Positions 1 to 10,824 of a stretch of DNA of 64,000 nt are shown here, piece after piece (position 1 is the stretch's first letter; every line of letters starts with the position of its first letter). The DNA lies in assembly GCF_006385785.1 (NCBI RefSeq), contig NZ_VFSH01000001.1:62001-126000 (forward strand), read 5' to 3'. The position numbers and the translations under genes are program-made. Source of the stretch: Streptococcus shenyangsis. Its GTDB lineage: Bacteria; Bacillota; Bacilli; Lactobacillales; Streptococcaceae. The notes under the pieces are model-generated. The model was not told the DNA's origin and did not search any database. It saw nothing but the letters and a program-made list of their open reading frames with translations.

Positions 1-418
1 AGTCTAATTTCTCATCAAAAAGGGCTTCGTAGTCTTTCAAATCATAGCCAAACAGAGGAAATGATTCCGTGAAAGAACCCCTTCCAGCCATAATCTCCGC
101 ACGTCCATTTGACAAAGCATCGATAGTGGCATATTGTTGGAACAAACGAATCGGGTCCATGCTCGAGAGAATGCTGACTGCACTGGTCAAACGAATTTTC
201 TTGGTATTGACTGCCCCAGCTGCCAGAACAATCTCTGGCGCAGATACTGCAAAATCCGCTCGATGGTGCTCACCAATCCCATATACATCCAAACCAACCT
301 TGTCAGCTAGCTCAATCTCTGCCAGCAACTGGCGAATACGTTCGGCATGACTGTAAGTTTGCCCAGTCCCTTCAAGCTCCGTTGTTTCCCCAAATGTTGA
401 AATTCCCAATTCTACCAT
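1..418 (-). CDS. LLM-class flavin-dependent oxidoreductase (N-terminal part)
   Basis: The first 139 codons of a luciferase-like monooxygenase family protein, which runs off the left edge. The product begins [14 protein letters not shown] and contains the family's GIGEHH motif near residue 50 (flavin/substrate pocket at the mouth of the TIM barrel) and a [12 protein letters not shown] segment near residue 105. Proteins of this kind use reduced FMN/FAD to oxidise small substrates; the substrate is unknown. The ATG follows a GGGAGAAT ribosome site. It lies downstream of glmS on the same strand, behind a terminator, so it is probably transcribed separately. Confidence 0.85.
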   Translation of the reverse strand, partial: MVELGISTFGETTELEGTGQTYSHAERIRQLLAEIELADKVGLDVYGIGEHHRADFAVSAPEIVLAAGAVNTKKIRLTSAVSILSSMDPIRLFQQYATIDALSNGRAEIMAGRGSFTESFPLFGYDLKDYEALFDEKLD

Positions 419-506
419 TGTGATTCTCCCTGTCTATTTCTGTCCTTCAATTTGAAAAATTATTCTAACACGAATCTTGAGTACAAGCAACCGATTTGCT
501 CACAAG

Positions 507-533
507 AAAAAGCCTAGATAAACTAGACTTTTT
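507..533 (-). terminator. Terminator of glmS
   Basis: On the minus strand an AAAAAGTCTAG / CTAGGCTTTTT hairpin ends in a T run just after the glmS stop codon. The A-rich left arm may also make it work on the plus strand. Confidence 0.75.
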
Positions 534-537
534 AAGC

Positions 538-2346
538 TTATTCTACCGTTACTGACTTAGCAAGGTTACGTGGTTTATCCACATCAAGCCCACGGTGCAG
601 GGTTGCGAAGTAAGCGACTAATTGCGTTGGCACGACCATTGAAATTGGTGAGAGGTATGGATGTACGGTCGTAAGAACGATGTCGTCTGTATCTTTGGCA
701 ACATTTTCTTCTGCTATAGTGAGGACTTTGGCACCACGGGCTGCCACCTCTTGGATATTTCCACGAGTGTGGTTGGCAAGGACTGGATCTGACAAGAGAG
801 CCAAGACAGGCGTTCCTTCTTCAATCAAGGCAATAGTTCCGTGCTTGAGTTCTCCTGCCGCAAAGCCTTCACACTGGATGTAAGAAATCTCTTTGAGCTT
901 GAGACTTGCTTCCATGGCTACGTAGTAATCTTGGCCACGTCCGATGTAAAAGGCATTGCGAGTTGTTTCAAGGAGCTCACGAACCTTGGCTTCGATGGTT
1001 TCTTTCTCTGAAAGAGTTGATTCAATAGACTGAGCTACGATTGACAACTCATGAACTAAATCAAATGCTTGCGCTTTGGCATTGCCATTTGCTTCTCCGA
1101 CTGCTTTTGCAAGGAATGCAAGGGCTGCAATTTGTGCTGTATAGGCTTTAGTTGATGCCACGGCAATTTCAGGACCCGCGTGAAGAAGCATAGTATGGTT
1201 AGCTTCACGTGACAGAGTTGATCCTGGCACATTTGTCACTGTCAAACTTGGAATACCCATTTCATTGGCCTTAACCAAAACCTGACGGCTATCCGCTGTT
1301 TCACCAGACTGGCTGATAAAGATGAAGAGTGGTTTCTTGCTGAGAAGTGGCATACCATAGCCCCACTCAGATGAGATTCCAAGTTCAACTGGCGTATCTG
1401 TCAATTCTTCCAGCATCTTCTTAGAAGCAAATCCTGCGTGGTAAGATGTTCCAGCTGCAAGAATGTAGATGCGGTCTGCGTCTTGAACAGCCTTGATGAT
1501 AGCTGGATCAACGACTACTTGACCAGACTCATCTGTGTAGGCTTGGATGAGTTTACGCATCACTGTTGGTTGCTCATCAATTTCCTTAAGCATGTAGTAA
1601 GGATAAGTTCCCTTACCGATATCAGACAAGTCAAGTTCAGCAGTGTAGCTAGCACGCTCACGACTATTACCATCATAGTCTTGAACTTCCACGCTATCAG
1701 CCTTGACGATTACCAACTCTTGGTCATGAATTTCCATGTACTGGTTGGTTTCACGAATCATAGCCATGGCATCTGAGCAGACCATGTTATAGTCTTGTCC
1801 AAGACCAATCAAAAGTGGTGATTTATTCTTAGCCACATAGATGACTTCAGGATCTTGTGAGTCAACCAAGGCAAAGGCATAAGAACCACGGATGATGTGA
1901 AGAGCTTTTTTGAAGGCTTCAAGAACTGACAAACCGTCTTCTTCCGCAAATTTTCCAATCAAGTGAACGGCGATTTCCGTATCTGTTTGCCCCTTGAAGT
2001 GGTGTCCTGCAAGGTATTCTTCCTTGATTTCAAGGTAGTTCTCAATCACCCCATTGTGCACCAAGACAAAACGTTCAGTCTCAGAGCGGTGTGGGTGAGC
2101 ATTGTCTTCAGTTGGTTTCCCGTGAGTTGCCCAACGAGTATGTCCGATACCAGTTGTTCCCTCCACACCAGCTGTCTTGGCAGACAATTCTGCGATACGA
2201 CCAACAGCCTTCACCAAATGGTTCTCAGCACCACCTAGGACAAAAATCCCCGCAGAATCATAGCCACGGTATTCGAGCTTTTCAAGCCCTTGAATCAAAA
2301 TATCAGTTGCATTTGTGTTTCCAACAACACCAACAATTCCACACAT
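538..2346 (-). CDS. glmS: Glutamine--fructose-6-phosphate aminotransferase (isomerising)
   Basis: Makes glucosamine-6-phosphate from fructose-6-phosphate and glutamine, the entry step to UDP-GlcNAc for peptidoglycan. The 602-residue length is normal. The N-terminus MCGIVGVVG supplies Cys2, the glutaminase nucleophile after Met removal (residues 1-220). Two SIS sugar-isomerase domains follow (about 285-425 and 455-590), with the SQSGET phosphate-binding motif in the first. The C-terminus LAKSVTVE is typical. No glmS ribozyme-like leader is apparent. The gene instead sits behind a strong sigma-A promoter flanked by two operator-like boxes, suggesting repression by a GntR-family amino-sugar regulator such as NagR. 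Confidence 0.97.
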   Translation of the reverse strand: MCGIVGVVGNTNATDILIQGLEKLEYRGYDSAGIFVLGGAENHLVKAVGRIAELSAKTAGVEGTTGIGHTRWATHGKPTEDNAHPHRSETERFVLVHNGVIENYLEIKEEYLAGHHFKGQTDTEIAVHLIGKFAEEDGLSVLEAFKKALHIIRGSYAFALVDSQDPEVIYVAKNKSPLLIGLGQDYNMVCSDAMAMIRETNQYMEIHDQELVIVKADSVEVQDYDGNSRERASYTAELDLSDIGKGTYPYYMLKEIDEQPTVMRKLIQAYTDESGQVVVDPAIIKAVQDADRIYILAAGTSYHAGFASKKMLEELTDTPVELGISSEWGYGMPLLSKKPLFIFISQSGETADSRQVLVKANEMGIPSLTVTNVPGSTLSREANHTMLLHAGPEIAVASTKAYTAQIAALAFLAKAVGEANGNAKAQAFDLVHELSIVAQSIESTLSEKETIEAKVRELLETTRNAFYIGRGQDYYVAMEASLKLKEISYIQCEGFAAGELKHGTIALIEEGTPVLALLSDPVLANHTRGNIQEVAARGAKVLTIAEENVAKDTDDIVLTTVHPYLSPISMVVPTQLVAYFATLHRGLDVDKPRNLAKSVTVE

Positions 2347-2383
2347 AGTATATACGACACAGACCAGCTGTGCTTTCTCCTTA

Positions 2384-2402
2384 AAATTGGTATAGTCTAA
2401 TT
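2384..2402 (-). promoter_or_regulatory. Operator-like box downstream of the glmS promoter
   Basis: AAATTGGTATAGTCTAATT, with imperfect dyad ATTGG-N6-CTAAT. It recurs at 2463-2484 on the other side of the promoter. The ATTGGTATAG core resembles streptococcal NagR-type (GntR/HutC) operators as I recall them. This identification is inference. Confidence 0.55.
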
Positions 2403-2427
2403 CCTCTTTTGTAGAATCAGCAAAAAC

Positions 2428-2456
2428 AGTATATACTTGTTTCTTTCACTTGTCAA
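2428..2456 (-). promoter_or_regulatory. glmS promoter
   Basis: Minus-strand TTGACA (2451-2456), a 17-nt spacer, and TATACT (2428-2433): a near-consensus sigma-A promoter reading into glmS. It is bracketed by the two ATTGGTATAG boxes. Confidence 0.8.
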
Positions 2457-2462
2457 GAGTAA

Positions 2463-2484
2463 AAATTGGTATAGTTCAAATTAA
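2463..2484 (-). promoter_or_regulatory. Operator-like box upstream of the glmS promoter
   Basis: Second copy of the AAATTGGTATAG motif, about 79 bp from the first and just upstream of the -35 hexamer. A pair of sites flanking one promoter would suit a looping repressor. Confidence 0.5.
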
Positions 2485-2496
2485 TCTACTGTAAGC

Positions 2497-2532
2497 AAAA
2501 AACTCTGACCAATTAGAATAATCAGTCAGAGT
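2497..2532 (-). terminator. Terminator of the GH1 gene
   Basis: ACTCTGAC (2502-2509) pairs with GTCAGAGT (2525-2532). On the minus strand the hairpin is followed by TTTTTT. It separates the glucosidase gene from the glmS promoter region. Confidence 0.75.
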
Positions 2533-2537
2533 CCTTT

Positions 2538-3917
2538 TTAAAATCCATTATTATCGCTTAATTCCTTGAACCAGTGCCCTGATTTTTTCAGACGACGTTC
2601 TTGCGTTTCCAAGTCTAATTCGACCAAACCATAGCGATTTTTATAGCTATTGAGCCATGACCAACAATCGATAAATGTCCAAATCAAGTAGCCCTTACAA
2701 TTAGCTCCGTCTTCAATAGCGCGGTGAAGTTCACGAAGATGACCTTTTACAAAGTCAATACGATAATCATCTTGAATCATTCCATCTTGACGGAATTTTT
2801 CCTCTCCTTCAACCCCCATACCATTCTCTGTCAACATCCACTCGATATTACCATAATTTTCCTTGATATTTTGGGCAATGTCATAAATCCCCTGCTCATA
2901 AATCTCCCAGCCACGGTGAGGATTGATTTTACGTCCAGGCATCACATAAGGTTCGTAAAAATGTTCTGGCAAGAATGGACTCTCTGGATGCTTAGCAAAT
3001 CGAGGTGCCATGACGCGCAAAGGTTGATAGTAGTTAACACCGAGGAAGTCCACCGTATTGTCACGAATGAGTTCCAACTCCTCCTCTGTAGCATCAGGCA
3101 AGAGCCCATATTCATGCAAGATTTCTACCAACTCCTGTGGATAAGTCCCCAAAACAGACGGATCTAAGAAAGATTGGGCCTGAAAAAGGTCTGCAATACG
3201 AGCTGCCTTGACATCAGCAGGATGCTGGCTACGTGGATAAGCCGGTGTCAAGTTGAGGACAATCCCAATCTTAGAGTCAGGCAAGAGTTCATGACAGGCC
3301 TTAACCGCCCGACTGCTGGCCAATTGTGTATGATAGGCTACTTTTACCGCTGCTTCTGCATCCACCTTATGTGGATAATGGGCATCGTAAAAATAACCAA
3401 ATTCTACAGGAACGATGGGCTCGTTAAAGGTAATCCATTGGTCCACCAAATCTCCATAAGTCTCAAAACAGAAACGAGCATAGTCTTCATAGGCTGAAAC
3501 AGTCTCCTTATTTTCCCAACCATCACCAGCTTCTTGAAGAGCAAAAGGCAAATCAAAATGGTAGAGATTGACTAACAGACGAATCCCCTTAGCCTTAATA
3601 GCCTCAAAAACCTTACGATAGAAATCCACACCTTGAGGATTGACTTTTCCACAGCCTTGTGGAAAAATCCGTGACCATTGAATAGAAGTCCGAAAGGCTG
3701 TGTGACCAGTATCTAACAAAAGCTCAATATCCTGCTCCCAATTTTCATAAAAGGTCGATGTCTTATCTGGACCAAGCCCATTATAGTAACGATTTGGCTC
3801 CACTTGGTACCAATAATCCCAGAGATTATCTCCCTTACCGTCACCAGCTACACGTCCTTCTGTTTGTGGTCCAGAAGTAGAGGATCCCCAGACAAAATCC
3901 TTTGGAAATCTTAGCAT
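2538..3917 (-). CDS. Glycoside hydrolase family 1, probable 6-phospho-beta-glucosidase
   Basis: A 459-residue family 1 enzyme, cytosolic (no signal peptide). The acid/base glutamate lies in TFNEP (Glu166) and the nucleophile in TENGMG (Glu364); both are intact. Family members in streptococci usually cleave PTS-imported beta-glucosides or lactose-6-phosphate. No PTS gene is next to it here, so the substrate is open. The gene has its own terminator and stands alone between proS and glmS. Confidence 0.9.
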   Translation of the reverse strand: MLRFPKDFVWGSSTSGPQTEGRVAGDGKGDNLWDYWYQVEPNRYYNGLGPDKTSTFYENWEQDIELLLDTGHTAFRTSIQWSRIFPQGCGKVNPQGVDFYRKVFEAIKAKGIRLLVNLYHFDLPFALQEAGDGWENKETVSAYEDYARFCFETYGDLVDQWITFNEPIVPVEFGYFYDAHYPHKVDAEAAVKVAYHTQLASSRAVKACHELLPDSKIGIVLNLTPAYPRSQHPADVKAARIADLFQAQSFLDPSVLGTYPQELVEILHEYGLLPDATEEELELIRDNTVDFLGVNYYQPLRVMAPRFAKHPESPFLPEHFYEPYVMPGRKINPHRGWEIYEQGIYDIAQNIKENYGNIEWMLTENGMGVEGEEKFRQDGMIQDDYRIDFVKGHLRELHRAIEDGANCKGYLIWTFIDCWSWLNSYKNRYGLVELDLETQERRLKKSGHWFKELSDNNGF

Positions 3918-3956
3918 ACATTTACCTCTTTATCTACTCATTTTTCCTATTATACA

Positions 3957-4000
3957 GAAAAAACAAGGTAAAAACTAGTTACATTTTTTCCTTGTTTTTC
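3957..4000 (-). terminator. Terminator downstream of proS
   Basis: GAAAAAACAAGG (3957-3968) pairs with CCTTGTTTTTC (3990-4000). A and T runs on both sides make it plausibly bidirectional. It closes the uppS-cdsA-eep-proS unit. Confidence 0.7.
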
Positions 4001-4015
4001 TTCTAATTATAGTTT

Positions 4016-5881
<1,866 letters not shown>

Positions 5882-7141
5882 TTATCTAAAAAAGAGTCGC
5901 ATAATGTCATTCCAGGTCACAGCAATCATCAAGACAACCATGATGACCACTCCGGCCAAGGTGACATAGGTTTCAATTTCTTGTTTCAATGGTTTGCGGC
6001 GGATGGCTTCTAGGATATTGAGCACAATCTTACCGCCATCCAGAGCTGGAATCGGAATAAGATTAAAAATCCCGATATTGATGGAAATTATTGCCAAAAA
6101 GTACAAGACATTCTCAATTCCATTTTTAGCAGCATCACTACTTGCCTTAAAGATGGCAACAGGTCCACCTAACTTGTTCAAATCCGGTTGGAAAATCAGA
6201 TTTTTCAGAGCCGATAGAATTCGGAGAGCCGAGTCAGCAGCACTTGTAAATCCACCTACAAACATAGATAGAAAGTCCGACTTAATTCCTGGTTGAACAC
6301 CTAGAAGATATCGACCTTGATTTTCTTCTGGGGTAACAGTAACTTGTTTGTCACTCCCCTTTTCAGAAATAGTCACATCCAAGATCGGGGCCGTCTTATC
6401 TTTGGTTTCTGATTCCACAGCCTGAATCAAGCTTTCCCAGTTGCTAACCTCATGTGAGCCAATCTTGGTAATTTGTGCCGTTTCTGGTACTCCCACCTTA
6501 GCCAAGGCCCCTTGGGGCATAACATGGAACTGGTTGGTATCAACATCTCTGACACCACCCTGCATAAAGATTAAAATCCAAAAAACAACGACACCTAAGA
6601 TAAAGTTGTTCATAGGGCCTGCAAAGTTGGTAATCAGTTTGCCCCAGATAGTTGCATTTTGATATTGAACATCTAAAGGTGCAATCCGAACCTCAGTTCC
6701 ATCTAATTCTACAACCGTTGCATCATGATCCACTGCAAGGGTTTTTTCTTCTTCCAGAACCAAACCCTTGATAAAGAGCTTGTCCTCAAAGTCAAACTGA
6801 GTCACCTGCATAGGAAGAGCTGTTTGATCCAATTTTTTACCTGAGAGATTGATGCGTTTAACTTTACCATCATCAGTAAGGGTTAAACTGACAGGAGTTC
6901 CTGTCTTGATTTCAGTCGTATCATCGCCCCAACCTGCCATACGAACGTAGCCACCCAGAGGCAAGATCCGAATGGTATAGGCCGTCCCGTCCTTACCAAT
7001 GTGAGCAAAGATTTTGGGTCCCATACCGATGGCAAATTCACGCACTAGAATTCCTGATTTCTTGGCAAAGTAGAAGTGTCCGAACTCGTGCACCACTACA
7101 ATAATCCCAAAAACCAGAATAAAGGTTAAAATTCCGAGCAT
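5882..7141 (-). CDS. eep: Site-2 metalloprotease, RseP/Eep family
   Basis: Membrane zinc protease that cuts within transmembrane helices. In streptococci and enterococci it processes signal-peptide-derived pheromones and anti-sigma-type substrates. The active-site HEFGH motif is in the first helix (His18, Glu19, His22). A PDZ-like domain lies in the middle (about 190-285), and the conserved [11 protein letters not shown] motif, supplying the third zinc ligand, lies near residue 360. The 419-residue length is normal. It lies between cdsA (15 bp upstream) and proS, the usual streptococcal arrangement. Confidence 0.95.
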   Translation of the reverse strand: MLGILTFILVFGIIVVVHEFGHFYFAKKSGILVREFAIGMGPKIFAHIGKDGTAYTIRILPLGGYVRMAGWGDDTTEIKTGTPVSLTLTDDGKVKRINLSGKKLDQTALPMQVTQFDFEDKLFIKGLVLEEEKTLAVDHDATVVELDGTEVRIAPLDVQYQNATIWGKLITNFAGPMNNFILGVVVFWILIFMQGGVRDVDTNQFHVMPQGALAKVGVPETAQITKIGSHEVSNWESLIQAVESETKDKTAPILDVTISEKGSDKQVTVTPEENQGRYLLGVQPGIKSDFLSMFVGGFTSAADSALRILSALKNLIFQPDLNKLGGPVAIFKASSDAAKNGIENVLYFLAIISINIGIFNLIPIPALDGGKIVLNILEAIRRKPLKQEIETYVTLAGVVIMVVLMIAVTWNDIMRLFFR

Positions 7142-7156
7142 TCTATCTTCCTTTCT

Positions 7157-7960
7157 CTAAAAGAGTCCAAATAAGTGCATGATTGGAAATACAAGCAACA
7201 TACTATCGAAGCGATCCAAAACACCACCATGCCCAGGAATAAATTTCCCAGAATCCTTAACACCAAAGTGACGCTTAATCGAACTTTCTAGTAAGTCACC
7301 AAATTGTCCAGCAATGCTGAAGAAAATAGCAAAGACTGACATCTTGTAAATTCCATACGGAAGAGCAACTGTCCTATCAAAAATCATAAAGACAATTGTT
7401 ATCAAGATAGCTCCTAAAATACCACCAAAAGATCCCTCAAAGGTTTTATTGGGTGATACCCTTGGCGCTAATTTTCGTTTACCGTATCTCATCCCTACAA
7501 GATAAGCACAACTATCTGTTGCCCAAACAATACACAAGGCCAATAGTGCCTTATCTAAACCTGCAATTCTAGCATCTAATAGAGCATTAAAGCCAAAGCC
7601 CACATAGAAACTCATAGCAAGAGGGAAAACAGCATCCTCAATCGTATAGGACTTGCTAAAAACAGTTGTTCCTAACATAATTGAAATCAACACACTATAA
7701 GCAACCACATTCCCATCAACTGGTAAAAAAGTCAGGTAATTCTCCAAGGGAATGGTCAAGGCAAAGGTTGCAAAGAGGGTCAAGAGCCCCTCCATAGTCA
7801 TGGTCTCTAAACCTCTCATCTTCAAAAGTTCATGCATTGCTAGCATGGCTATGATTCCGATGGCGATCTGAAGCAAAAGGCCCCCAATCATTAAAATTGG
7901 TAGGAAAATAGCCAGGGCAATCCCTGCGAACAAGGTTCTTTTTTGTAAATCCTTTGTCAT
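7157..7960 (-). CDS. cdsA: Phosphatidate cytidylyltransferase
   Basis: Makes CDP-diacylglycerol from phosphatidate and CTP, the branch point for phosphatidylglycerol and cardiolipin. The 267-residue protein is polytopic, with about seven or eight hydrophobic segments. It carries the family signature near the C-terminus: ESSIKRHFGVKDSG followed by PGHGGVLDRFDS. It begins 8 bp after the uppS stop codon. Confidence 0.95.
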   Translation of the reverse strand: MTKDLQKRTLFAGIALAIFLPILMIGGLLLQIAIGIIAMLAMHELLKMRGLETMTMEGLLTLFATFALTIPLENYLTFLPVDGNVVAYSVLISIMLGTTVFSKSYTIEDAVFPLAMSFYVGFGFNALLDARIAGLDKALLALCIVWATDSCAYLVGMRYGKRKLAPRVSPNKTFEGSFGGILGAILITIVFMIFDRTVALPYGIYKMSVFAIFFSIAGQFGDLLESSIKRHFGVKDSGKFIPGHGGVLDRFDSMLLVFPIMHLFGLF

Positions 7961-7968
7961 ATCTCCTC

Positions 7969-8727
7969 CTAAACTCCTCCAAATCGGCGATGACGACGAT
8001 TGTAGGCAAGAATAGCTTCCTGCAAGGCTACCTCATCAAAGTCAGGCCACAAGGTGTCCGTAAAATAGAGCTCACTATAGGCTCCCTGCCATGGAAGAAA
8101 ATTACTCAAACGCAATTCTCCACTAGTACGTATAATCAAGTCTGGGTCTCGTAGGTCCTTAGGCAAATGATGGGTAAAGAGATAATTGCCAATCAAGTCC
8201 TCTGTGATATCACCTGGGGTGATTTTGGCATCTAAAACATCCTGGGAAATCAACTTAAGAGCCTGTGTAATCTCAGCACGTCCACCATAGTTGAGGGCAA
8301 AATTAAGAATCAAACCTGTGTTGTTCTTAGTCAATTCCTCAGCCTTTGTTAAAGCTTCAAAGGTTTGCTTAGGCAGGCGGTCTGTCTCCCCAATCATTTG
8401 AATCTTAACATTATTCGCATGCAGTTCCGGGACATAATTATCATAAAACTCTACTGGCAAGTTCATGATAAACTTGACTTCCTGATCTGGGCGGGTCCAG
8501 TTTTCTGTAGAAAAAGCATAGACCGTAATAACCTTAACGCCTAGTTTGTTGGCTGCCTTGGTCACAGTTTGCAATGCTTCCATGCCCGCCTTGTGTCCGA
8601 AGACTCGCGGTTGCATACGTTTTTTAGCCCAACGGCCATTGCCATCCATGATGATGCCGATATGAGCAGGAACCTGTGTCGGAACCTCTACTTCCACAGC
8701 CTTATCTTTCTTAAAAAATCCAAACAT
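7969..8727 (-). CDS. uppS: Undecaprenyl pyrophosphate synthase
   Basis: Cis-prenyltransferase that elongates farnesyl pyrophosphate to C55 undecaprenyl pyrophosphate, the lipid carrier for wall and capsule precursors. The IIMDGNGRWA substrate motif is near residue 30, and the RTSGELRLSNFLPWQ and RRFGG segments are conserved. I place the start at the ATG at 8727 (MFGFFKKD, 252 residues), which has an AGGA site. A further six codons upstream would need a TTG start. It is the first gene of the uppS-cdsA-eep-proS unit. Confidence 0.93.
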   Translation of the reverse strand: MFGFFKKDKAVEVEVPTQVPAHIGIIMDGNGRWAKKRMQPRVFGHKAGMEALQTVTKAANKLGVKVITVYAFSTENWTRPDQEVKFIMNLPVEFYDNYVPELHANNVKIQMIGETDRLPKQTFEALTKAEELTKNNTGLILNFALNYGGRAEITQALKLISQDVLDAKITPGDITEDLIGNYLFTHHLPKDLRDPDLIIRTSGELRLSNFLPWQGAYSELYFTDTLWPDFDEVALQEAILAYNRRHRRFGGV

Positions 8728-8754
8728 GATCTTATTCCTATTCAAAAATCTATC

Positions 8755-8775
8755 GTTTCATTATACCATATTTCC
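8755..8775 (-). promoter_or_regulatory. Extended -10 promoter of the uppS operon
   Basis: Minus-strand TATGGTATAAT (hexamer at 8760-8765), an extended -10 element about 35 bp before the uppS ATG. I see no convincing -35 hexamer, which is usual for TGn promoters in this group. Confidence 0.6.
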
Positions 8776-8829
8776 CTATTTTCTTCTATCACTAAGCTAT
8801 TTATTCTCAGGCACAAAGCCTACTTTTCA

Positions 8830-8925
8830 AAAAAAAATAAGTCGCCTGATTGGGCGACTCTATTTTTATAGGGAGATTATTATGAAAAAGTTTTAGGAGT
8901 TTAAGTTAAGGTCTTCTTAACTTAT
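8830..8925 (-). ncRNA. CiaR-controlled small RNA (csRNA family), copy 1
   Basis: On the minus strand a CiaR-type box and TATACT -10 precede a ~95-nt transcript. It has a perfect 5' hairpin (AAGTTAAG / CTTAACTT) and an unpaired stretch containing CTCCTAAAAC and CATAATAATCTCCC. It ends in a GTCGCC...GGCGAC hairpin followed by a long T run. The unpaired part is complementary to a Shine-Dalgarno plus ATG (GGGAGATTATTATG), which is how the pneumococcal cia-dependent small RNAs block translation of targets such as comC. The apparent ATG on the plus strand is only the mirror of this. Transcript ends are inferred. I cannot assign the ccn letter. Confidence 0.85.
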
Positions 8926-8931
8926 GGACTT

Positions 8932-8964
8932 AGTATACACTCCCTAGCTTAAAGTTTCCTTAAG
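8932..8964 (-). promoter_or_regulatory. CiaR-dependent promoter of sRNA copy 1
   Basis: Minus strand: CTTAAG-GAAAC-TTTAAG (8948-8964), then exactly 10 nt, then TATACT (8932-8937). This is the direct-repeat architecture of CiaR-activated promoters. The box overlaps the stop codon region of the neighbouring nucleotidyltransferase gene. Confidence 0.85.
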
Positions 8965-9532
8965 TATTTTTAAAAATCAAATTTTTCCATTTCTCCTGCC
9001 AATTTTTCTTGGATAAACGTGTTTGATAGAGTTCCATTCGGTCTTCATTCTCTAAAAAATGAGGAGTTAGACGAACTTGAAAATTCAAAATATCCTCCAA
9101 ACCATAAGGTGCATAGAGTTCAAAATCGGATTCTTCATTCAAGCGCAGTACAACTGCCGTACACCGTTCTGGATACTTACTCATAGCATCACTGGAACTG
9201 ATATAGGGAGCAGTATGAGGGCTATGCAGGTGCATATAGACTTGATTTTTCAATTCCCACTGGTACTGAGGAAAATCCTCTCTCAACTTTTTCTCTAGAT
9301 ACAAGGTTTCCTCATAAGAAATATCTGAATCAAAGAAAATCACATCTACATCTGTTTCACAATCAAAAGGTGATTTATCTGACAAGAGATTCCAGATGAA
9401 ATTTCTGACAGAACCTGCTGCCAACCACGAGTCTTTCAGACCAAGGTCTCGGATGATAGTCAAAATAGCCATCATATCCGGATTTTCTCTAAAAGCCTCC
9501 AGAATTTCTTGCTCATTTTTCATTGTATTCAT
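8960..9532 (-). CDS. Nucleotidyltransferase family protein
   Basis: A 190-residue protein of the DUF925-type nucleotidyltransferase-like family. Visible features are an [11 protein letters not shown] segment near residue 40 and an acidic DVDVIFFD motif near residue 63, resembling the metal-binding carboxylates of the polymerase-beta fold. Substrate and role are unknown. It overlaps the end of ruvB by up to 20 bp, so translational coupling is likely. An alternative ATG three codons in (9523) would shorten the overlap. Its stop codon lies inside the CiaR box of the downstream sRNA. Confidence 0.75.
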   Translation of the reverse strand: MNTMKNEQEILEAFRENPDMMAILTIIRDLGLKDSWLAAGSVRNFIWNLLSDKSPFDCETDVDVIFFDSDISYEETLYLEKKLREDFPQYQWELKNQVYMHLHSPHTAPYISSSDAMSKYPERCTAVVLRLNEESDFELYAPYGLEDILNFQVRLTPHFLENEDRMELYQTRLSKKNWQEKWKNLIFKNT

Positions 9533-10511
9533 AACCTAAGTGCTCATATGCCTTAGCAGTCGCCACCCGTCCAGACCGTGTCCGCATGATAAAACCTTTT
9601 TGGATTAAGTAAGGTTCATACATGTCTTCAACTGTCTCACGCTCTTCGGCGATATTCACAGAAAGAGTTCCTAGACCAACAGGACCACCACCGTACATCT
9701 CAATCATGGTCCGAAGGATTTTCTGGTCCACATAGTCCAGACCTTCATGGTCAACATCCAGCATGGTCAAAGCCTTATCGGTAATAATATCATCGATAAC
9801 CCCATCCCCCATAATCTGGGCAAAATCGCGCACGCGCTTGAGGAGACGATTGGCAATACGAGGGGTCCCACGACTACGTAGGGCCAACTCAGATGCTGCC
9901 TCATGAGTGATTTCCATCTCAAAAATATCTGCCGTCCGCTCGACAATTTCTGTCAAGTCAGCATGGGCATAATACTCCATATGCCCCGTAATCCCAAAAC
10001 GTGCCCGTAGTGGATTTGAGAGCATACCAGCCCGAGTCGTCGCACCAATCAAGGTAAAAGGTGGTAACTCCAAATGAACACTGCGACTACCTTCACCAGC
10101 CCCAATCATGATATCAATGTAGAAGTCCTCCATGGCACTATAAAGCACCTCTTCCACCGACATGGGCAAGCGATGAATCTCATCAATAAAAAGGACATCC
10201 CCAGGCTCTAAGTCATTCAAAATCGCTACTAGATCTCCAGCTTTTTCAATGACAGGCCCAGACGTCTGCTTGAGATTGACACCCAGTTCGTTGGCGATAA
10301 CAAAAGCCATGGTCGTTTTCCCCAAACCTGGAGGCCCAAATAAGAGGACATGATCCAACGCTTCATCCCGCATTTTGGCAGCTTCAATAAAGATTTGTAG
10401 CTGGTCCTTGACCTTATCCTGCCCAATATATTCACGTAAATACTGAGGACGGAGCGTGCGTTCTACTAACTCCTCGTCCCCCATTATCTCATTATCTAAA
10501 ATTCTACTCAT
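9513..10511 (-). CDS. ruvB: Holliday junction branch-migration ATPase RuvB
   Basis: Hexameric AAA+ motor that drives branch migration with RuvA. The 332-residue protein has Walker [10 protein letters not shown] (about residues 60-68), Walker B LFIDEIHR (about 108-115), a sensor segment LIGATTRAG and a C-terminal winged helix ending near YEYNEK. A TATAAT lies only six bases before the annotated ATG, with TTGTTT 17 bp upstream. The mRNA from that promoter would therefore be almost leaderless, unless translation starts at Met10 or another promoter is used. Confidence 0.96.
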   Translation of the reverse strand: MSRILDNEIMGDEELVERTLRPQYLREYIGQDKVKDQLQIFIEAAKMRDEALDHVLLFGPPGLGKTTMAFVIANELGVNLKQTSGPVIEKAGDLVAILNDLEPGDVLFIDEIHRLPMSVEEVLYSAMEDFYIDIMIGAGEGSRSVHLELPPFTLIGATTRAGMLSNPLRARFGITGHMEYYAHADLTEIVERTADIFEMEITHEAASELALRSRGTPRIANRLLKRVRDFAQIMGDGVIDDIITDKALTMLDVDHEGLDYVDQKILRTMIEMYGGGPVGLGTLSVNIAEERETVEDMYEPYLIQKGFIMRTRSGRVATAKAYEHLGYEYNEK

Positions 10512-10546
10512 GGCTCTATTATATCAAAAATCCAAGCCACAAACAA

Positions 10547-10570
10547 AAAAGCCACCCGATTGGGTGACTC
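10547..10570 (-). terminator. Orphan csRNA-type terminator
   Basis: Minus strand AGTCACCC-AATC-GGGTGGCT followed by TTTTTTG, almost identical to the terminators of the CiaR small RNAs at 11221 and 11412. No CiaR box or sRNA body lies upstream; the Fst cassette is there instead. It could stop antisense transcripts before ruvB. Confidence 0.65.
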
Positions 10571-10588
10571 CTGAGTTTAGCACTTATG

Positions 10589-10597
10589 TGGTATAAT
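10589..10597 (+). promoter_or_regulatory. Extended -10 promoter of the Fst toxin mRNA
   Basis: TGG-TATAAT (hexamer 10592-10597) preceded by TG gives the TRTGn extended -10 form. Transcription would start near 10604 and run to the hairpin at 10744-10786, an RNA of about 185 nt. Confidence 0.65.
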
Positions 10598-10614
10598 ATT
10601 ATACGGCACTGCTA

Positions 10615-10635
10615 CACCGCCTACGAAAGGAGGTG
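10615..10635 (+). promoter_or_regulatory. SD-sequestering hairpin of the toxin mRNA
   Basis: CACCGCCT (10615-10622) can pair with AGGAGGTG (10628-10635) with one mismatch. This would hide the very strong ribosome site of the toxin, a feature expected of type I toxin mRNAs. Confidence 0.55.
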
Positions 10636-10642
10636 AGATAGC

Positions 10643-10665
10643 CCATGATGGAACTAATCCTTAAA
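10643..10665 (+). repeat. Direct repeat DRa of the Fst cassette
   Basis: CCATGATGGAACTAATCCTT and following bases, over the toxin start codon. It matches the downstream repeat at 10792-10814 apart from a short TA insertion. It is the expected site of antisense pairing. Confidence 0.75.
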
Positions 10666-10737
10666 ACTATCATCGGACCAATTGTGGTCGGTGTTGTTCT
10701 TCGCTTAGTCGATAAATGGCTAAACAAGAACAAATAG
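10645..10737 (+). CDS. fst: Fst-family type I toxin (30 residues)
   Basis: A 30-residue peptide, MMELILKTIIGPIVVGVV..., with one hydrophobic membrane segment holding the conserved IxxPIxVG-type core, then a charged tail (DKWLNKNK). This is the plan of the pAD1 Fst toxin and its chromosomal relatives, which insert into the membrane and disturb division and envelope integrity. A strong AAAGGAGGTG site precedes it. The surrounding DNA has the full par-type layout: repeat DRa over the start codon, a shared terminator, repeat DRb, and a convergent antisense promoter. The second ATG (10648) is an alternative start. Confidence 0.85.
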   Translation: MMELILKTIIGPIVVGVVLRLVDKWLNKNK

Positions 10738-10743
10738 TGTCAA

Positions 10744-10786
10744 AAAAGACCCCAAGCTTAATGTGGAAGTTAGCTTGGGGTCTTTT
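10744..10786. terminator. Shared bidirectional terminator of toxin and antitoxin RNAs
   Basis: AAAAGACCCCAAGCT (from 10744) pairs with AGCTTGGGGTCTTTT (to 10786). A and T runs on both sides let it end both the plus-strand toxin mRNA and the minus-strand antitoxin RNA, as in pAD1 par. Confidence 0.85.
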
Positions 10787-10791
10787 CTAGT

Positions 10792-10814
10792 CCATGATAT
10801 AGAACTAATCCTTA
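10792..10814 (+). repeat. Direct repeat DRb of the Fst cassette
   Basis: CCATGATATAGAACTAATCC and following TTAA, the partner of the repeat at 10643-10665, located between the shared terminator and the antisense promoter. Confidence 0.75.
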
Positions 10815-10824
10815 ATTCCTCTCC

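Larger units (their letters stand above)
10744..10818 (-). ncRNA. RNA II-type antisense antitoxin of the Fst system
   Basis: Predicted minus-strand RNA of about 75 nt, starting near 10818 and ending in the shared terminator. It contains the complement of repeat DRb and can pair with the toxin mRNA both at the terminator and, through the repeats, over the start codon. Ends are inferred from the promoter and hairpin. Confidence 0.75.

Noticed and set aside
538-2537. glmS ribozyme
   Set aside because: The short leader lacks the ribozyme core; control appears to be by operators.
8881-8925. ATG with a ribosome-site-like GGGAGATTATT on the plus strand, repeated at 11256, 11450 and 26486, looking like leader peptides
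   Set aside because: It is the mirror image of the anti-Shine-Dalgarno part of minus-strand CiaR sRNAs. The reading frames are not conserved among the copies, and the promoters and G-U pairs point to the minus strand.
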